Below are positions 45,695-58,090 of a stretch of 64,000 bases of DNA, piece by piece. The stretch is from contig CP136068.1 in the NCBI GenBank assembly GCA_032622095.1, positions 122,455,989 through 122,519,988 of the forward strand, given 5' to 3'. The notes under the pieces were generated by a model. The model did no database searches. It was not told the DNA's origin and saw nothing but the letters and a program-made list of their open reading frames with translations. Within the stretch, counting starts at the first letter, position 1, and every line of letters starts with the position of its first letter. This DNA is from Siphonodentalium dalli (lineage: Eukaryota > Mollusca > Scaphopoda > Gadilida > Siphonodentaliidae). The position numbers and the translations under genes are program-made.

Positions 45695-48615
45695 CAAGGA
45701 ATCAATCATCGTATGTAATTGTCACAACCTTCGATATAGTCTAATAAGTTATCCCAGTCCAATTCAGGTGTCTGTAATTGCCCAATTTGGTGCCAATGCC
45801 TATTTGAAACCTTGAATTCGTCCGCTTCAACGTCGTTGAGACTATCTGTAGTCTGGGACAGCGGGAAATTATTAGCTAATACTAACCTTGCATTGTTGCG
45901 ACCTATTGTTAATCGTGGAATAACTATTGGTAAAACTCCCAAATAACATTCAACTCATGTCTCGAGGATGCACCAGACCTTTAAACGAGCCTTGCTACCA
46001 CATTTTAGAATGCAGGAAAACCCATGGAATGGCACTGCGCAATAGCTTTGATCGTGATGTAATTTTGAGTTGCAGTTCACTTTATTGGACACTTGTAACA
46101 TACCCACTCAGTCGTGAAGCTTTGGTCAAGTTAGAACCAACATAATTTAGTTAACTTCTGAATGCATAGTTAGTGTGATATATAATTATTTGTGTGTTAG
46201 TTAAAACCAATTAAAACTGTCCATGGTAAAATTGATTCATGTTATCGTTCGTATATGGATGATGATAGTCTGTTGATTTTGTATACAATTTTGTATGTAG
46301 GATATTGTTAGAATGATACGTAGACCCCTTTGCAAATAATGACATAAGCTCACATTAACCCTGCATTGTCACGACCTGTTGTTAATCGTGGAATAAATTT
46401 TGAGAAAGTTCCCAACTAATATTCCACTCGAGTGTCGAGGATGCGCCATGCCTTTAAACGCTGCGGCCGTGCTACCATGTGTTAGAATGCAGGAAAACCC
46501 ATGGAATAGTACTGCGCAATAGCTTTCATCGTGATGTAATTTTGAGATGCGGTTTACTTAACTTTACATATATTTATTGGACACTTAGAACATACTCACT
46601 CGGTTATGAAGCTTTGGTCAAGTTAGAACCAACATAATTTAGTTTAAAACACTTCTTCAAATATTTCCGTTATTTCGTCAAAAACACTTCTTCAAATATC
46701 TCCGTTATTTAGTTAATAAATATATTTTCTTATTTTAGGATCACATATCAAAATGAGAGGATATGGTGATCCCCTTTTCATGGGATCACCATATCCTCTC
46801 ATTTTGATATATGATCCTGCCTTCGTTGAGCCACGAGTGACTCCTGAGACGAGGATCACATATTATATGATACCCTATCCTACGGAGTATCACATATTGT
46901 TTGATATCTACACCCGTGCGCATGGCCTGGATATTGTTAGAATGAAACGTAGACCCCTTTGCAAATAATGACATCAAAGAATCAATCATGGTAAGAACTT
47001 TTGTCTTGGAAATAGCCCAACATCTAAAATGTATGATGATCCCAGTCGAATTCAGATTTCTGTAATTTTCCAATTTGGTACCAATGCATATCTGATACCT
47101 TCACTTCAATCCGCTGCAACGTCGTTGAAACTATCTATAGTGAGGAGCAGAGGGAAACTATAAGCTTACACTTTCCCTGCATTGTCACGAGCTATTGTCA
47201 ATCGTGGATAAAATATTGGGAAAGCTCCAAAATAACATTCAACTCGTGTCTCGATGATGCATCAAGCCTTTTAGAATGCAAGCAATATGTGGAGCGGTAT
47301 TGTGCAACAGCTTCCATCGTGATGTAATTTTGAGTTGCGGTTTTGCTTGACTTTACATATATTTATTGGACATTTTGAACATACCCACTCGGTTTTGAAG
47401 CTTTGGTCAAGTTAGAACCAGCATGATTTAGTTAACTTCTACTTGCATAGTTCGTGTGATATATAATTAGTTGTGTTTTAGTTAAACCAATTGAAGACTT
47501 TCCACGGTGAAATTGATTCATGTTATCGTTCGTATATGTGATGGTGATAGTCTGTTGATTTTGTATACAACTTTGTATGTAGGATATTGTTAGAATGAAA
47601 CATAGACCCCTTTGCACATACAGACATCAAAGAATCAATCATGGTGAGAACTTTTGACAACCTTGGAAATAGCCCGACATCTAAGACGTATGATGATCCC
47701 AGTCAAATTCAGTTGTCTGTAATTGTCAAGTTCGGTACCAATGCCTATTTGAAACCGTGAGTTCATCCGCTGCAACGCCGTTGGTACTATCTGTAGTGAG
47801 GAGAAGCGGAAAACTATAAGCTTACACTATCCCTGCATTGTCACGATCTATTGTTAATCGTGGAATAAATATTGGGAAAGCTCCAAAATAACATTCAACT
47901 CGTGTCTCGACGATGCATCAAAGACTTTTATAATGCAAGCAATCTATGGAGCGGTACTGTGCAATATCTTCCATCGTGGTGTAATTTTGAGTTGCGGTTT
48001 ACTTGACTTTACATATATTTATTGGACATTTTGAACATACCCACTCGGTTGGGAAGCTTTGGTCAAGCTAGAACCAGCATAATTTAGGTAACTTCTACTT
48101 GCATAGTGCGTGTGATATATAATTAGTTGTGTTTAAGCTAAACCAATTAAAACTGTCCACGGTAAAACTTGTGCATTGTATGGTTCGTTCGTACATGGGA
48201 TGGTGATAGTCTCTTGATTTTGTATACAACTTTGCATGTAGGATATTGTTAGAATGATACGTAGACCCCTTTGAATATAATGACATAAAAGAATCAATAA
48301 TGGTAAGAACAACCTTGGAAATAGCCCAACAACTAAAGCATATGATGATTCCCAGTTCAATTCAGTTGGTTGTATTTGTCCAAGTTGCTGCCAATGCCCA
48401 TTATTTGAAACCGCGAGTCTTTTGTCCGCTAAAACGTCGTTGAGACTGTCTGTATAGTATGGAGCAACGGGCATCTATAAGCTTATACTAACCCTACATT
48501 GTTGCCACCTATTGTTAATAGTGAAATAAATATTGGGAAAGTGCCCACTAACATTCAACTCGTGTCTCGAGAATGCACCAGTCCTTTGAACGATCTCAGT
48601 GCATTCATGTCTCCG
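45695..48615 (+). repeat. array of about 655-bp direct repeats (five units, two incomplete)
   Basis: The unit marker GAATCAATCATGG recurs at 46,979, 47,632 and 48,291 (spacing 653 and 659), with a first diverged unit at 45,699. Each unit then has CCAATTTGGTACCAATGCC, CGCTGCAACGTCGTTGA, CTATTGTTAATCGTGGAATA, AACATTCAACTCGTGTCTCG, GTGATGTAATTTTGAGTTGC, ATATATTTATTGGACA and GGATATTGTTAGAATGA. Unit 2 is missing its start and contains a palindrome at 46,739-46,817. Unit 5 stops near 48,615. Frames within it are short and not conserved between units, so it is not coding. Confidence 0.85.
46739..46817. repeat. 79-bp near-perfect palindrome inside the 655-bp array
   Basis: GGATCACATATCAAAATGAG plus AGGATATGGTGATCCC returns as GGGATCACCATATCCT plus CTCATTTTGATATATGATCC around CTTTTCAT. 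It is absent from the neighbouring units, so it was either inserted there or created by a local inversion. Confidence 0.85.
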
Positions 48616-48650
48616 AGACGAATTCATGGCATGCGCCAATGTCTTGAATA

Positions 48651-48871
48651 TATACAGTAATGCTCTAATTAATCGACCCCTTAACCACAGCAGAATTATG
48701 GGTAATTTTTCAGGATTTAGTCGGAAATATGGCTTGTTGTCATTCGTCGGAAAGCTCTCCCCGAGAGCTTTCCGATGAATGGCAACAAGCCATATTTCCG
48801 ACTGAATCCTGAAAAATTACCCATAATTCTGCTGTGGTTAAGGGGTCGATTAATTAGAGCATTACTGTATA
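48651..48871. mobile_element. long-hairpin MITE family M2, copy 2
   Basis: The palindrome runs from TATACAGTAATGCTCTAATT to AATTAGAGCATTACTGTATA. The centre GAAAGCTCTCCCCGAGAGCTTTC and arm blocks GGATTTAGTCGGAAATATGG and CCACAGCAGAATTATGGGTA are shared with copy 1. The arms are about 100 bp each with very few mismatches. Confidence 0.85.
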
Positions 48872-49052
48872 CGTGTACGTCGAAGAAGAAGGGTCATTGC
48901 GCGCGTGTTTGATCGATAACGGCATAGATCGGGTCTTTTACTAAGTCACGTGTGCGCTAGCATATATATCATATATAGGTACTTCGTGTGTTAAGCTCAC
49001 TTATCTCGTTTTACACCCTATACGTGAGTGCATACAGTGTATAATATGCTGT

Positions 49053-49458
49053 TTTAAATGTCCAATTAATTTTCGAATGACCATATTACATTATACACAA
49101 TATTATATACCATTTGGAAGAATAACCAAATATATATATATTCCACCAGAATACGGAACAGCTGTGGCATTGAAGTGTCCGCCAAGTGATAGATATTCTC
49201 AGATTCATTCCAAGACCCCCCCCCCCCCTTGTCAACCCAATATGCATCAGAATTCAAACTAAGAGATTTTATAGTGCAGTCTGGATCAAAATTAATCACA
49301 GAACACACCTCTGTACCTCGACAAAAACAATATGATCCCAGTTTATTCGACCGGATCAGTTGAAAATACAATGTTTTGAAGCTTCCTCTTTCAAATATAA
49401 TATATAATATGCTGTATATAATGTGATCTGGTGGTTCGAAAATTAAGTTGGCCTTTAA
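49053..49458 (+). mobile_element. MITE family M3, full-length copy
   Basis: TTTTAAATGTCCAATTAATT plus TTCGAATGACCATATTACAT opens the element. AATGTGATCTGGTGGTTCGA plus AAATTAAGTTGGCCTTTAA closes it as the inverted end. The interior matches 36,757-37,216 in reverse and 11,692-11,940. A C13 run lies at about 49,217. Confidence 0.8.
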
Positions 49459-50010
49459 CTCAGTTCAATCATGGCTGCATTTGTTTCTCATTCGCTTGCC
49501 AAAGGTATTGATATAAGGTTTCAGTCTTTCGCATAATAATATTCCACAACGAATAGATTGTCGTACCTCGATAAAAATTATTCGACTAAATTTGAGTCTG
49601 ATTGTTTTGTTATTTTCTGAATCGCGTATGAAATAAAATTGATTATTTTAAGGCCCACTCAATGTTCGGTCCTAAAGATACACGTACATGTAAGTTCAAG
49701 ATATCGCTTTTCAAATGTGTGACAGTCTAATCAAAATCGGTTGAAATAATGAACTTATGTATTATATGACTATCGTTTTTCTTTTCCAAATACCCTACAT
49801 AGTAAAGCGATCATTTCCCGACCATCGGATCAGCTACAGTTTGATCCGATGTCATACATATCTCGCATACTGCGCATGTCCGTAAAAACAGGACAGTTCT
49901 GTCTTTATTTTTGTTACTAGCTATTGGCCTATACATGTGGTTTCATTTCATAATTTATGACAGAAATTGTGCTTTTTAAATAAAAAAAAAAGTGCGATAT
50001 ATAATAAACC
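49459..50010. other. unassigned DNA
   Basis: No gene or repeat is recognised. There is an A-rich run at 49,981-49,991. Confidence 0.35.
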
Positions 50011-50150
50011 TGTTATCGCTGCACTCTCGTTGAAGAGGTCAGATCGCTGGATCAAATTCGACCTCCGCGGCGGCTCGTTTGATCCACCGATCTGACCTCT
50101 TCAACTCGACGTGATAATTCGCTCAGATCAATTCACTACGGCGATAACAT
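50011..50150. repeat. palindrome related to the one at 52,029
   Basis: TGTTATCGC opens and GCGATAACA closes. Inside, GAAGAGGTCAGATCG pairs with CGATCTGACCTCTTC around a GC-rich centre GACCTCCGCGGCGGCTC. The right arm carries extra unpaired sequence. It shares the GATCTGAC and GACGTGATA words with 52,029-52,188. Confidence 0.7.
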
Positions 50151-50661
50151 GTATATATTGACTTTAAATTCCACGAAAAGACTCACTGAACTGCACTGAA
50201 GTCATAATACATATACATGGTCAGTTCTTCAACTTACCGCACACGTGTCTGGTATATACGCCCGTTATTGTTACCATATATCAGAAATATGATAACAAGC
50301 AACACTATTTTGTTGTTCCATTCACCAGTGATTCTGTATTAAAAGGTGGTAGTTTTGAGGCAGAATGATATACGACGTTGTTTTAAACTTTCCGAGATAA
50401 ACGCTCTTTTTTTACCATATGATGCAAATACCAACAATGTGCTTCCTTTATTGTTCCACCCGTCAAGGATTTTGAGTTACAATTTTGTAATTTAAAGGCG
50501 GACATGAATGATGTTCTATGACTTAATGTGAACATCGATGTCACAGAGGCTTCGTGTCTTGGCGTAATATATATTTCCAAGACGAATTAATATCTTGAAT
50601 TATGTTAGCATATCATATCTTATGCCCTTCGTTTGTTCAACTATATATCTATATATGCGAA

Positions 50662-50706
<45 letters not shown>

Positions 50707-52028
50707 ATCTGTGTTCTATATAAATTCACAGTGGACCACATAGATGGCACAAAAAGGATCTTATATATATAGGGGTAACTTTTTACGAGAAAGATAATGG
50801 CGAGGGTTAGAATTTTGTAAACTGACGCAGTTGTTGTCAGGGGCAGAAGGGGGGGGGGGGCAGAAAAAAACAATTGTCGCCGATTGCCACAAAACTTATA
50901 TATATATTATATCTATATCTATATTTGCGAATGTCTGTCTGTCTGTCTGTGTTCTATAGAAATTCACAGTGGACCACATAGATGGCACAAAAAGGGTCTA
51001 ATAGGGGTAACTTTTTACGAGAAAGATAATGGCGAGGGCTAGAATTTTGTAAACTGACGCAGTTGTTGTCAGGGGCAGAAACGGGGAAGGGGCAGAAAAA
51101 ACAATTGTCGCCGATTGCCACAAAACTTATATATAATCATCCCCATAATATGAGGAATCTAAGGGTGTAGTTTAAATTTGTCAAAAGTCGCGCCGTTCAC
51201 ATCAGGGATGCCCGGAAGGAGAGAGGGGCACAAAATTTATCCAAAAAAATTGTCGCCAATTGTCACCAAACTTATATATAATCATCCCCATAATATGAGG
51301 AATCTGATGGTGTTGTTTAAATTTGACAAAAGTCGCGCCGTTCGCGCCAGGGATGCCCGGAAGGGGAGAGGGGCACAAAATTGATCAAAAATAATTCTAA
51401 CGCCGAATTCCACCAAATTGATGCACATTCTTCTGAGATATTCTCCATGATACAAGGAATCTTATTGTATGATTTAAAGACGCCAAATTGGTGTCGTTGG
51501 GGTGAGATATTTGGGGGGGGGCGGTTGGTGGGTACTAAATCTGATACAAATAGGTTTAGTCGCCAATTGCCACGAAACTTAATCAAATTCATCCCCGTGG
51601 TGTGTCTAATGGCGTGGCTTAAAGCTTAAAGCGTCATTCGAGTCAGGGGTGCACTGAAAGGGAGAGGGGCACCAAAATTGATACACAATATTATTAGCGC
51701 CAATTTCCACCAAATTGATAAACATTCTTATCCATGATATGAGGAATCTAATCGTGTGATTTTAAAGACGTCATATTGGTGCTGCTTTAGTTAGAGATGG
51801 TGTGGGTGGGGTGTGGTGGTCACTAAATTTGATAAAAAATTGTTTATTCGTGGATTAGCACCAAACTTACAAATAATAATCTCCATAATATCAGGAGTCT
51901 AAATGTGTGGTTTAAAGATGTCAAAAGTGGGGCCATTCGAGTCAGGGTTGCCTATGAGGTGAGAGGGACACAAACTTTGATAAACAATAAGTTTAGGCCG
52001 ATTTCCACCTGGTTGATACATACACATT

Positions 52029-52188
52029 ATCGGTACAGTGAAGTGATATGGGCTGCAATATCACGCCGAGTTGACGATGTCAGATCGCCGTATCAAACGA
52101 GCTGCCGCAGGCAGCGAGTTTGATGCGGCGATCTGACATCGTCAACGAGACGTGATACTGCAGCCCATATCACTTCACTGTACCGATA
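52029..52188. repeat. 160-bp near-perfect palindrome inside the Helitron-like copy
   Basis: TATCGGTACAGTGAAGTGAT plus ATGGGCTGCA pairs with TGCAGCCCATATCACTTCAC plus TGTACCGATA. The inner arms GTTGACGATGTCAGATCG and CGATCTGACATCGTCAAC surround a GC-rich centre GAGCTGCCGCAGGCAGC. The left Helitron-like copy lacks it. Confidence 0.85.
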
Positions 52189-52353
52189 AAGCGTTTATTA
52201 TATGACACATTTTTGGTTCATCCCATGTCACAAAGGGCAAAACTACTTTGTTACACCATCCCATGTCATCACCCGGGCAAAAGTACTCCATTGAACATTT
52301 CCAGTCATCACCCAAAACTCCCAATTCCCAACTTCCGGTGACCTAATTTCACG

Positions 52354-52434
52354 GGATACTGATACGGAATTCAAAGGATACTGATACGGAATTCAAAGGA
52401 TACTGATACGGAATTCATAGAATACCGATACGGC
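52354..52434 (+). repeat. 22-bp tandem repeat, about 3.5 copies
   Basis: The unit GGATACTGATACGGAATTCA plus AA repeats directly. The last copy is diverged (GAATACCGATACGG). Confidence 0.9.
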
Positions 52435-54545
52435 TCACGACCAGACAAGCATTTTCCGACTGCTCGGAATTTATCGCCAAACAATAGTGGTATTTGTAAG
52501 GGATTAGTGGTAGTCATATAATAAATATTCTTCTCTGTGATACGATTAATCGAATCGTGTGGTTTAAATGCGCCAAATTGGTGCCTTTCTGTGTGAGAGA
52601 TATGCAATGGTGGCCCTAAATTTGATACGAATTTGTATACTCGCCAGTTTTCATAAATTTTATATATATTCATCTATATAATGAGTCTAAGTGTGTGGTT
52701 TAATGATGTCAAAAGTGGCGCCGCTTGAGTCCGAAATAGGGACGGGAGGGTCACCAAACAATTATAAAAATACGTTTAGTGCCAATTACCATCAAACTCA
52801 TATACACGTTCTTCTCATATAATACAATGAATCAAATATTCGCGAATATCTGTGTATGTTCTATATATAACTTTAAGGGTACAATCTAGATGGCACCAAG
52901 ACGGTCTAACATGGGTAACTTTTTACGAGTAAGATAATGGTGTGGGATGAAAATTTCTAAAGTGACGTTGTTGGTGTCAGGGGAAGGGCTATTTTTAGCG
53001 CAGATTTCGACCAAATTGATATATTATTCTTCTCCGTGATACGAGGAATATAAACGTGTGATTTAAAGACGCGAAATTGGTGCCGTTTGGGTGGATGAGA
53101 GATGGAGGGGGGTAATAACCATGATAAGAATTTGCTTAGTTGCCGATTACCACCAAACTTATATATAATCATCTCCATTATATAATGCATGCATGAGTCT
53201 AATAGACGTGGTCTATATATGATAAACGTGACGCGGTTCAAGTCATGCATGAGGAGAGTTGCACCACAGTTGATACACATATATTTAGCGCTTATTCCAC
53301 CAAATTCATGCACGTTCTTCTCTAATGATATGATCAATTAAATCACATTTGGGGTCGTTTTGGGTCATGGATGGCGAGAGGAGATTTACTAGCATTTATA
53401 AGATTGTTCAATTCGCCGATATCCAACAAAGTTATATATAGTTATCTCCCAGGCCATCTCCATGTCGTTCTAATGAGTTTCTGGCATTCCAATTTCACAA
53501 TCTGGACGAATGGTGACCGAATTAAGTCACTTGAACAATTATATCTTCTCAAATGTCATATGCATATGGGGACGGAAATCAGGGCATTCCTATAATGATC
53601 TAGCGACGCAGATACATAGAAGAAAGCATTAAAAGTATATTTATATCAATCTATTTAAGAGATACATATATTTATTCAAACTGAGGGACATTGAATCGTC
53701 AGAGGATTGCATACTAGAATGGCTCATGTATATATTATAACACGATTGAGTCTGTCCCATTCAATATATTTTCCACAACAAAAGTTTCAGTTGCCAAGAG
53801 ATATGGATATGTAGAGCAGGCCTGTTCAAAAATAGTGGTCATAGTGTGCAGTCAAATATGGTTACTTCTGAGATAAAGGAAAACGCTGTCCGTAGCTCAT
53901 GACTTTTCAGGATCCTCCAAAAGTGACATATGACAAGGGTATATCTGCCCGATACAGTGGATTTCTTTCATTTTTTAGAACAGACTCATCGCCTAACATA
54001 AACAACTCAAAATATCGCTGTGTCTGGCACAATGTAGCTTCTATAAATGCATAACATCATTTCTTTTAAACTCAAAATGATTAGCCAGTATATAGCACCA
54101 GAACAGAGGGGCACCTGGCCATATCTTTAACAAATCTGTATCTTCATGAAGATATGATAAACTAGATTGATTGGTTGATTGGTTGATTGATACATCTCTA
54201 TGTAAACCACAATTGTCGTTTTTATATTTTCGAACTAATGTGTTTATGATGTTCATGTTTCATGATGTAACGTCTGAAGTATCGCAGTTGTAAATAAATA
54301 AATACTTCTTTATTGGTGGGACGGATTAAACGCGATAAACAAAATGATAATCGCTCCGACCTAACAAGGTGAGCCACTACTTATATTCCATGTAAGAATT
54401 ATGTTTTGTGATGCCATTTGGATATACAATTTATGAGAATTCGTGTAACACGTTTAGAGCAAGAGTATTCATCAACTATCCACAGAAGGTTTCACATCAC
54501 TTTAACCTGAGCAACGCCGGGTAAACCTGCTAGTATATACTATAT

Positions 54546-56015
54546 ACACTGACATTATACAGTATGAAAGGACTTTCCGGTCATAGAAATGTATATACTG
54601 TTTTCAACTTTCCGCATATACATGTATATGAGACAAACTCTCTTTAGGTCGAAATAAAATGTAGGGGTGTTTCCGGTGACCTACGTGCCAAAATATAAAA
54701 TACTGCACAAAAACAATTTTACTTTATGTTGCCATTTTTCGTCGATGACCATTCTTTTTCGACGATCATCATCGCTTATCTGGACACAACCGTTCTACAT
54801 TTCTAAGTACACAATTTATACTCGCATGTTAAGTATCTCATCTAAGTACGCATTCAATTGAATTGGATACGTTGTTTATTTTCTGATTTCATTCAGTATG
54901 GAAGTTAGTAAGGTATTTTGCAAAAATTAAATGAAAATAAAAATTGAATGATAGTCCGCCGGACCGCCCCAATTTATTTTAGACCCGTAATCAGAAACAC
55001 GGATTCGTTGATATGTTAGCCTTATGTCCACATGTCACGTTAAGGTGGTCGCCAAAAGTGACACAAGCGAGAAAAAAAAGCGATATTATGTCGCTTTTGG
55101 TGCACAACTAATGTCGCATGTTGTGTCGCTCTCGGTATGCGCCAGAAGCCATCGTCATTAGGAAGTGTCCCGAATAGTATTTCACTGACCGTACATTCCA
55201 TTCCATATTGGCTTCTACGGCTTTTTCTACGGCATCGCCTTTTGTCGTAGCTAATTTCGATGGTGAGTTAACTTTATGCACAAAACAATACCGGTATTTC
55301 AATTAATAAATTGTTTACGGTTTATATAACACGTTGTTCACTGACCGACATTCGCGATTGCATTATTAATAAAAAAAAAAAAAATACAATTCATATAAAC
55401 ATCGCATGAATAATCCAGTCCAACCCGCGAACACGAGGTGGTACAATGGTCGGTCGTGATATAATGGTGGTCAAACTCATTAATGGGGTCGATTAATTAG
55501 AGAACAGCTGTATACTTGGACCGATGGATCATGTTGTTATGCAGTTTGCTATATAACTGTCTTGAATGTTTCATTCGAACTATCTGACTGTTTAGTGTTA
55601 TACTGATTATAGCGTTTTGATACACGCGAATGTATCCGGACGTGATGTGCACACGTGCACACTAGTATATTTACATACTAAGTGTTGTCATCACTAAATC
55701 CAGCATTCTGATTGGTCGGCGCACACGTGGCTAGTTGCAGTTATTTCTCGGTGAATGCGCAACGCCTCATAACACCAAGCTAATAAAACCATCGATACGT
55801 CATTGGGTTTGGAAAGACGAACACGTAATGGTTTGGGCGCATTTGGACTCGCGCAAGATTGACTTAATACATCATCGGGTTTCAATATGAAGAGAAATTG
55901 TTCCTATTAACTTTTGCCAAGGGTGCTATTGGGTATTTTGGGCTGTTTTTGTCACGATACACTTTTCGATTTAAATACATTTACAAAAGTGGCTTTTTCG
56001 CTAAATGTATATAAA
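54546..56015. other. unassigned DNA with an M2 fragment
   Basis: 55,478-55,512 carries GGGGTCGATTAATTAGAG, one end of the long-hairpin MITE M2. An A run lies at 55,372-55,383. No gene is recognised in the remainder. Short inverted words (AGCGATATTATGTCGCTT) lie near 55,079. Confidence 0.4.
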
Positions 56016-56180
56016 TATAAGGATTAACTGTCATGTGGACTATTTTTATGGAGATGTAACCGTGAGGTAAGTGGTCATAACTTGTATGTAAAACCCTTCG
56101 GGTTTTACACAAGTTATGTCCACTTACCTCACGGTTACATCTCCATAAAAACAGTCCACATGACAGTTAATCCTTATATG
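56016..56180. repeat. 165-bp near-perfect hairpin
   Basis: ATAAGGATTAACTGTCATGT plus GGACTATTTTTATGGAGATG pairs with CATCTCCATAAAAACAGTCC plus ACATGACAGTTAATCCTTAT. The inner arms ACTTGTATGTAAAACCC and GGGTTTTACACAAGT meet at TTC. Only a few mismatches are visible. It is a foldback element or a hairpin RNA template. Confidence 0.85.
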
Positions 56181-56429
56181 AATCAAGAAATGAGGTTCAC
56201 ATGTCACTGGATACCACAATCCTTTCAGATAAATCGCAAACATCTTTACGATAAATCACAAAGTATAATGTCCAGGTAGTTTGTGATTTATCGCAAAGAT
56301 TTTGTCAATCTATCGCAGGTATATTTTTATGCATTGCGACTAATGGGCTTCCGTATGTTTACTTTAATTACACACAAATTAAGAAATTTGGCCAATTATT
56401 TCAGACATTCAGACAAATGTTACTCCACT

Positions 56430-56632
56430 GTAATAGGTACTCCAGAGCACCTAAATTTTAGGTACCGTAAAGTACCTAGATAGATACTCCAGAGTACCTA
56501 GATATGTACCACAGAGTACCTAAATTTTATGTACACCATAGTACCTAAATTGTAGGTACTCCAGGGTACCAATAGTTTGGCATTCCCCACTGGACAAGTA
56601 TGGTACCTACGTAGGTACACCAGAGTACATAT
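56430..56632. repeat. GGTACT/AGTACC tandem repeat
   Basis: Units like AGGTACTCCAGAGTACCTAA recur about every 28-35 bases with ATTTTA or GATAT spacers. Each unit is a small palindrome of AGGTACTC and GAGTACCT. The array ends four bases before the TTAA of the next MITE. Confidence 0.8.
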
Positions 56633-56636
56633 TGTT

Positions 56637-57036
56637 TTAACCCTTTACCCAACAAACCGGCCAAAACCGGCCAAATAAAGCTTCAACAGCCTAAAATATC
56701 TTCGGTCTGTCTCAATAGAACCATACAAATATGGATATCATTGGAACCGGCTCCTTGACCACATTGTGATAGTTACAGTTATGCCATGTGCCAATGCATT
56801 CTCTTATATATGCGAGTCGACCATAGGTCGCCTCGCATATATAAGAGAATGCATTGGCCTAAAAAAAAACATTTTTTAACACTTTTTACCATTTTTTCTT
56901 ACATTCTTTAACAATTTTATAATTTTTAATGTGTTAGGCCAATGCATTCTCTTATATATGCGAGGCGACCTATGGTCGACTCGCATATATAAGAGAATGC
57001 ATTGGCACAGGGCCCTTCTGTTGGGTAAAGGGTTAA
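56637..57036. mobile_element. twin-hairpin TTAA MITE, copy C
   Basis: This copy is complete, with both TTAA sites, CCCTTTACCCAACA termini, AACCGGCCAAAACCGGCC and both 67-bp hairpins. It lies directly next to the GGTACT repeat. Confidence 0.9.
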
Positions 57037-58090
57037 GAGTGTATTTTTGCATGTACTTGTTGGTGATTGTTGTTTTACAAACTTGTATATGTTATTTTGC
57101 ATTAACATTTCGAGGCATTGAGTACATTTAAAGCCGCACAACGCTTGAGTATTCAAATATTGAATCCTTTGAACCAAGACACGACACATAGCGAACGGAT
57201 AATGATGGTGATTGGATTATGGTTGAATCAATCACCAGAGCATCATATCATGACACTATTCATGACAAGTTATGCCGTCTACGTCAGTAAAAAGTTAGCA
57301 CATATGGTTAAATTCACTAGGAAATAACGCCACTGCGTACACATGCACGGCGGCCACTGAACCCCGATAATAAGCCACCCCTTCGCGTAATTAACACATC
57401 CTCGCCCATTGTAAATAGAACCAGCTGAGCGACTTATGACGGTAACGGTAACGCCAGAATACGGCATGGGTGTGCGGGGGGGGGGGAACAAATCACCAAA
57501 CTTATACTTTTGACAAACCAAATAATATATCTTTATTTATCCTGAGCACCTTCTCGACTCATTGATCGATCCCTAGCGGTGATTATGATAATGATGATGT
57601 CGTGTCTGGGAAATAAAGCATGATACCTTACATTATGGTGTGCTCACATCAATCAGTTGTGTACTTTATATACGCCTTGGAAATTGAAATATACTTAAGG
57701 AATATATAGCAGTCTGGCTATCGGTCAGATGAAATGCGTCATTTGCGTCCTAAACATTGCCCCCCAACACACACACGCACAGCCCCCATCCCCAACACAC
57801 GGCATCGGCTGTTTTAATCCATCGCATACCTATACATGTAATATTGAAAAATCAGAACGTGTTTGTATATATACAGTTTATTTCGTTTCCGTATCGCGAT
57901 TCTTGTATTCGGTTTATCATAAAGATGTCGGCTTATTGGTACAAATTACCAAACGTATGGAGCTGCTATCTCTGGCAATCGTCTGCTGAGGAATATCGAT
58001 GGGTGTATCTTTAACCAGGTTTCCTGATCCTAATTCGTCCGCGAAAAAGATGATTTTCCGACGAATCCGTGACCGGATTCGGAATCCTGG
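57037..58090. other. unassigned DNA
   Basis: No gene or repeat family is recognised. A G11 run lies at 57,476 and a CA-rich tract at 57,766-57,800. Confidence 0.35.

Larger units (their letters stand above)
50641..54545 (-). mobile_element. Helitron-like element, right copy of inverted pair
   Basis: Read on the minus strand it starts ACTAGCAGGTTTACCCGGCG plus TTGCTCAGGTTAAAGTGATG and runs through the same blocks as 6,560-9,455. These include the 295-bp-type internal repeats, GGCGCCACTTTTGACATC and TTGGTGGTAATCGGCAACTA. It extends further than the left copy. Its far end carries a duplicated roughly 270-bp segment (50,655-50,880 and 50,928-51,130), each starting in a GTCT run ((GTCT)n at 50,660-50,700) followed by TTCACAGTGGACCACATAGA. 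A segment of about 470 bp at 52,028-52,500 is absent from the left copy. No transposase or helicase frame is present. Confidence 0.55.

Noticed and set aside
45927-46145. 72-codon frame inside the 655-bp array
   Set aside because: The corresponding positions in the other units contain stops or frameshifts, so it is not conserved.
50660-50703. (GTCT)n run as a telomeric or regulatory repeat
   Set aside because: It is a simple tetranucleotide at the end of a Helitron-like copy. It does not match TTAGGG-type telomere repeats.
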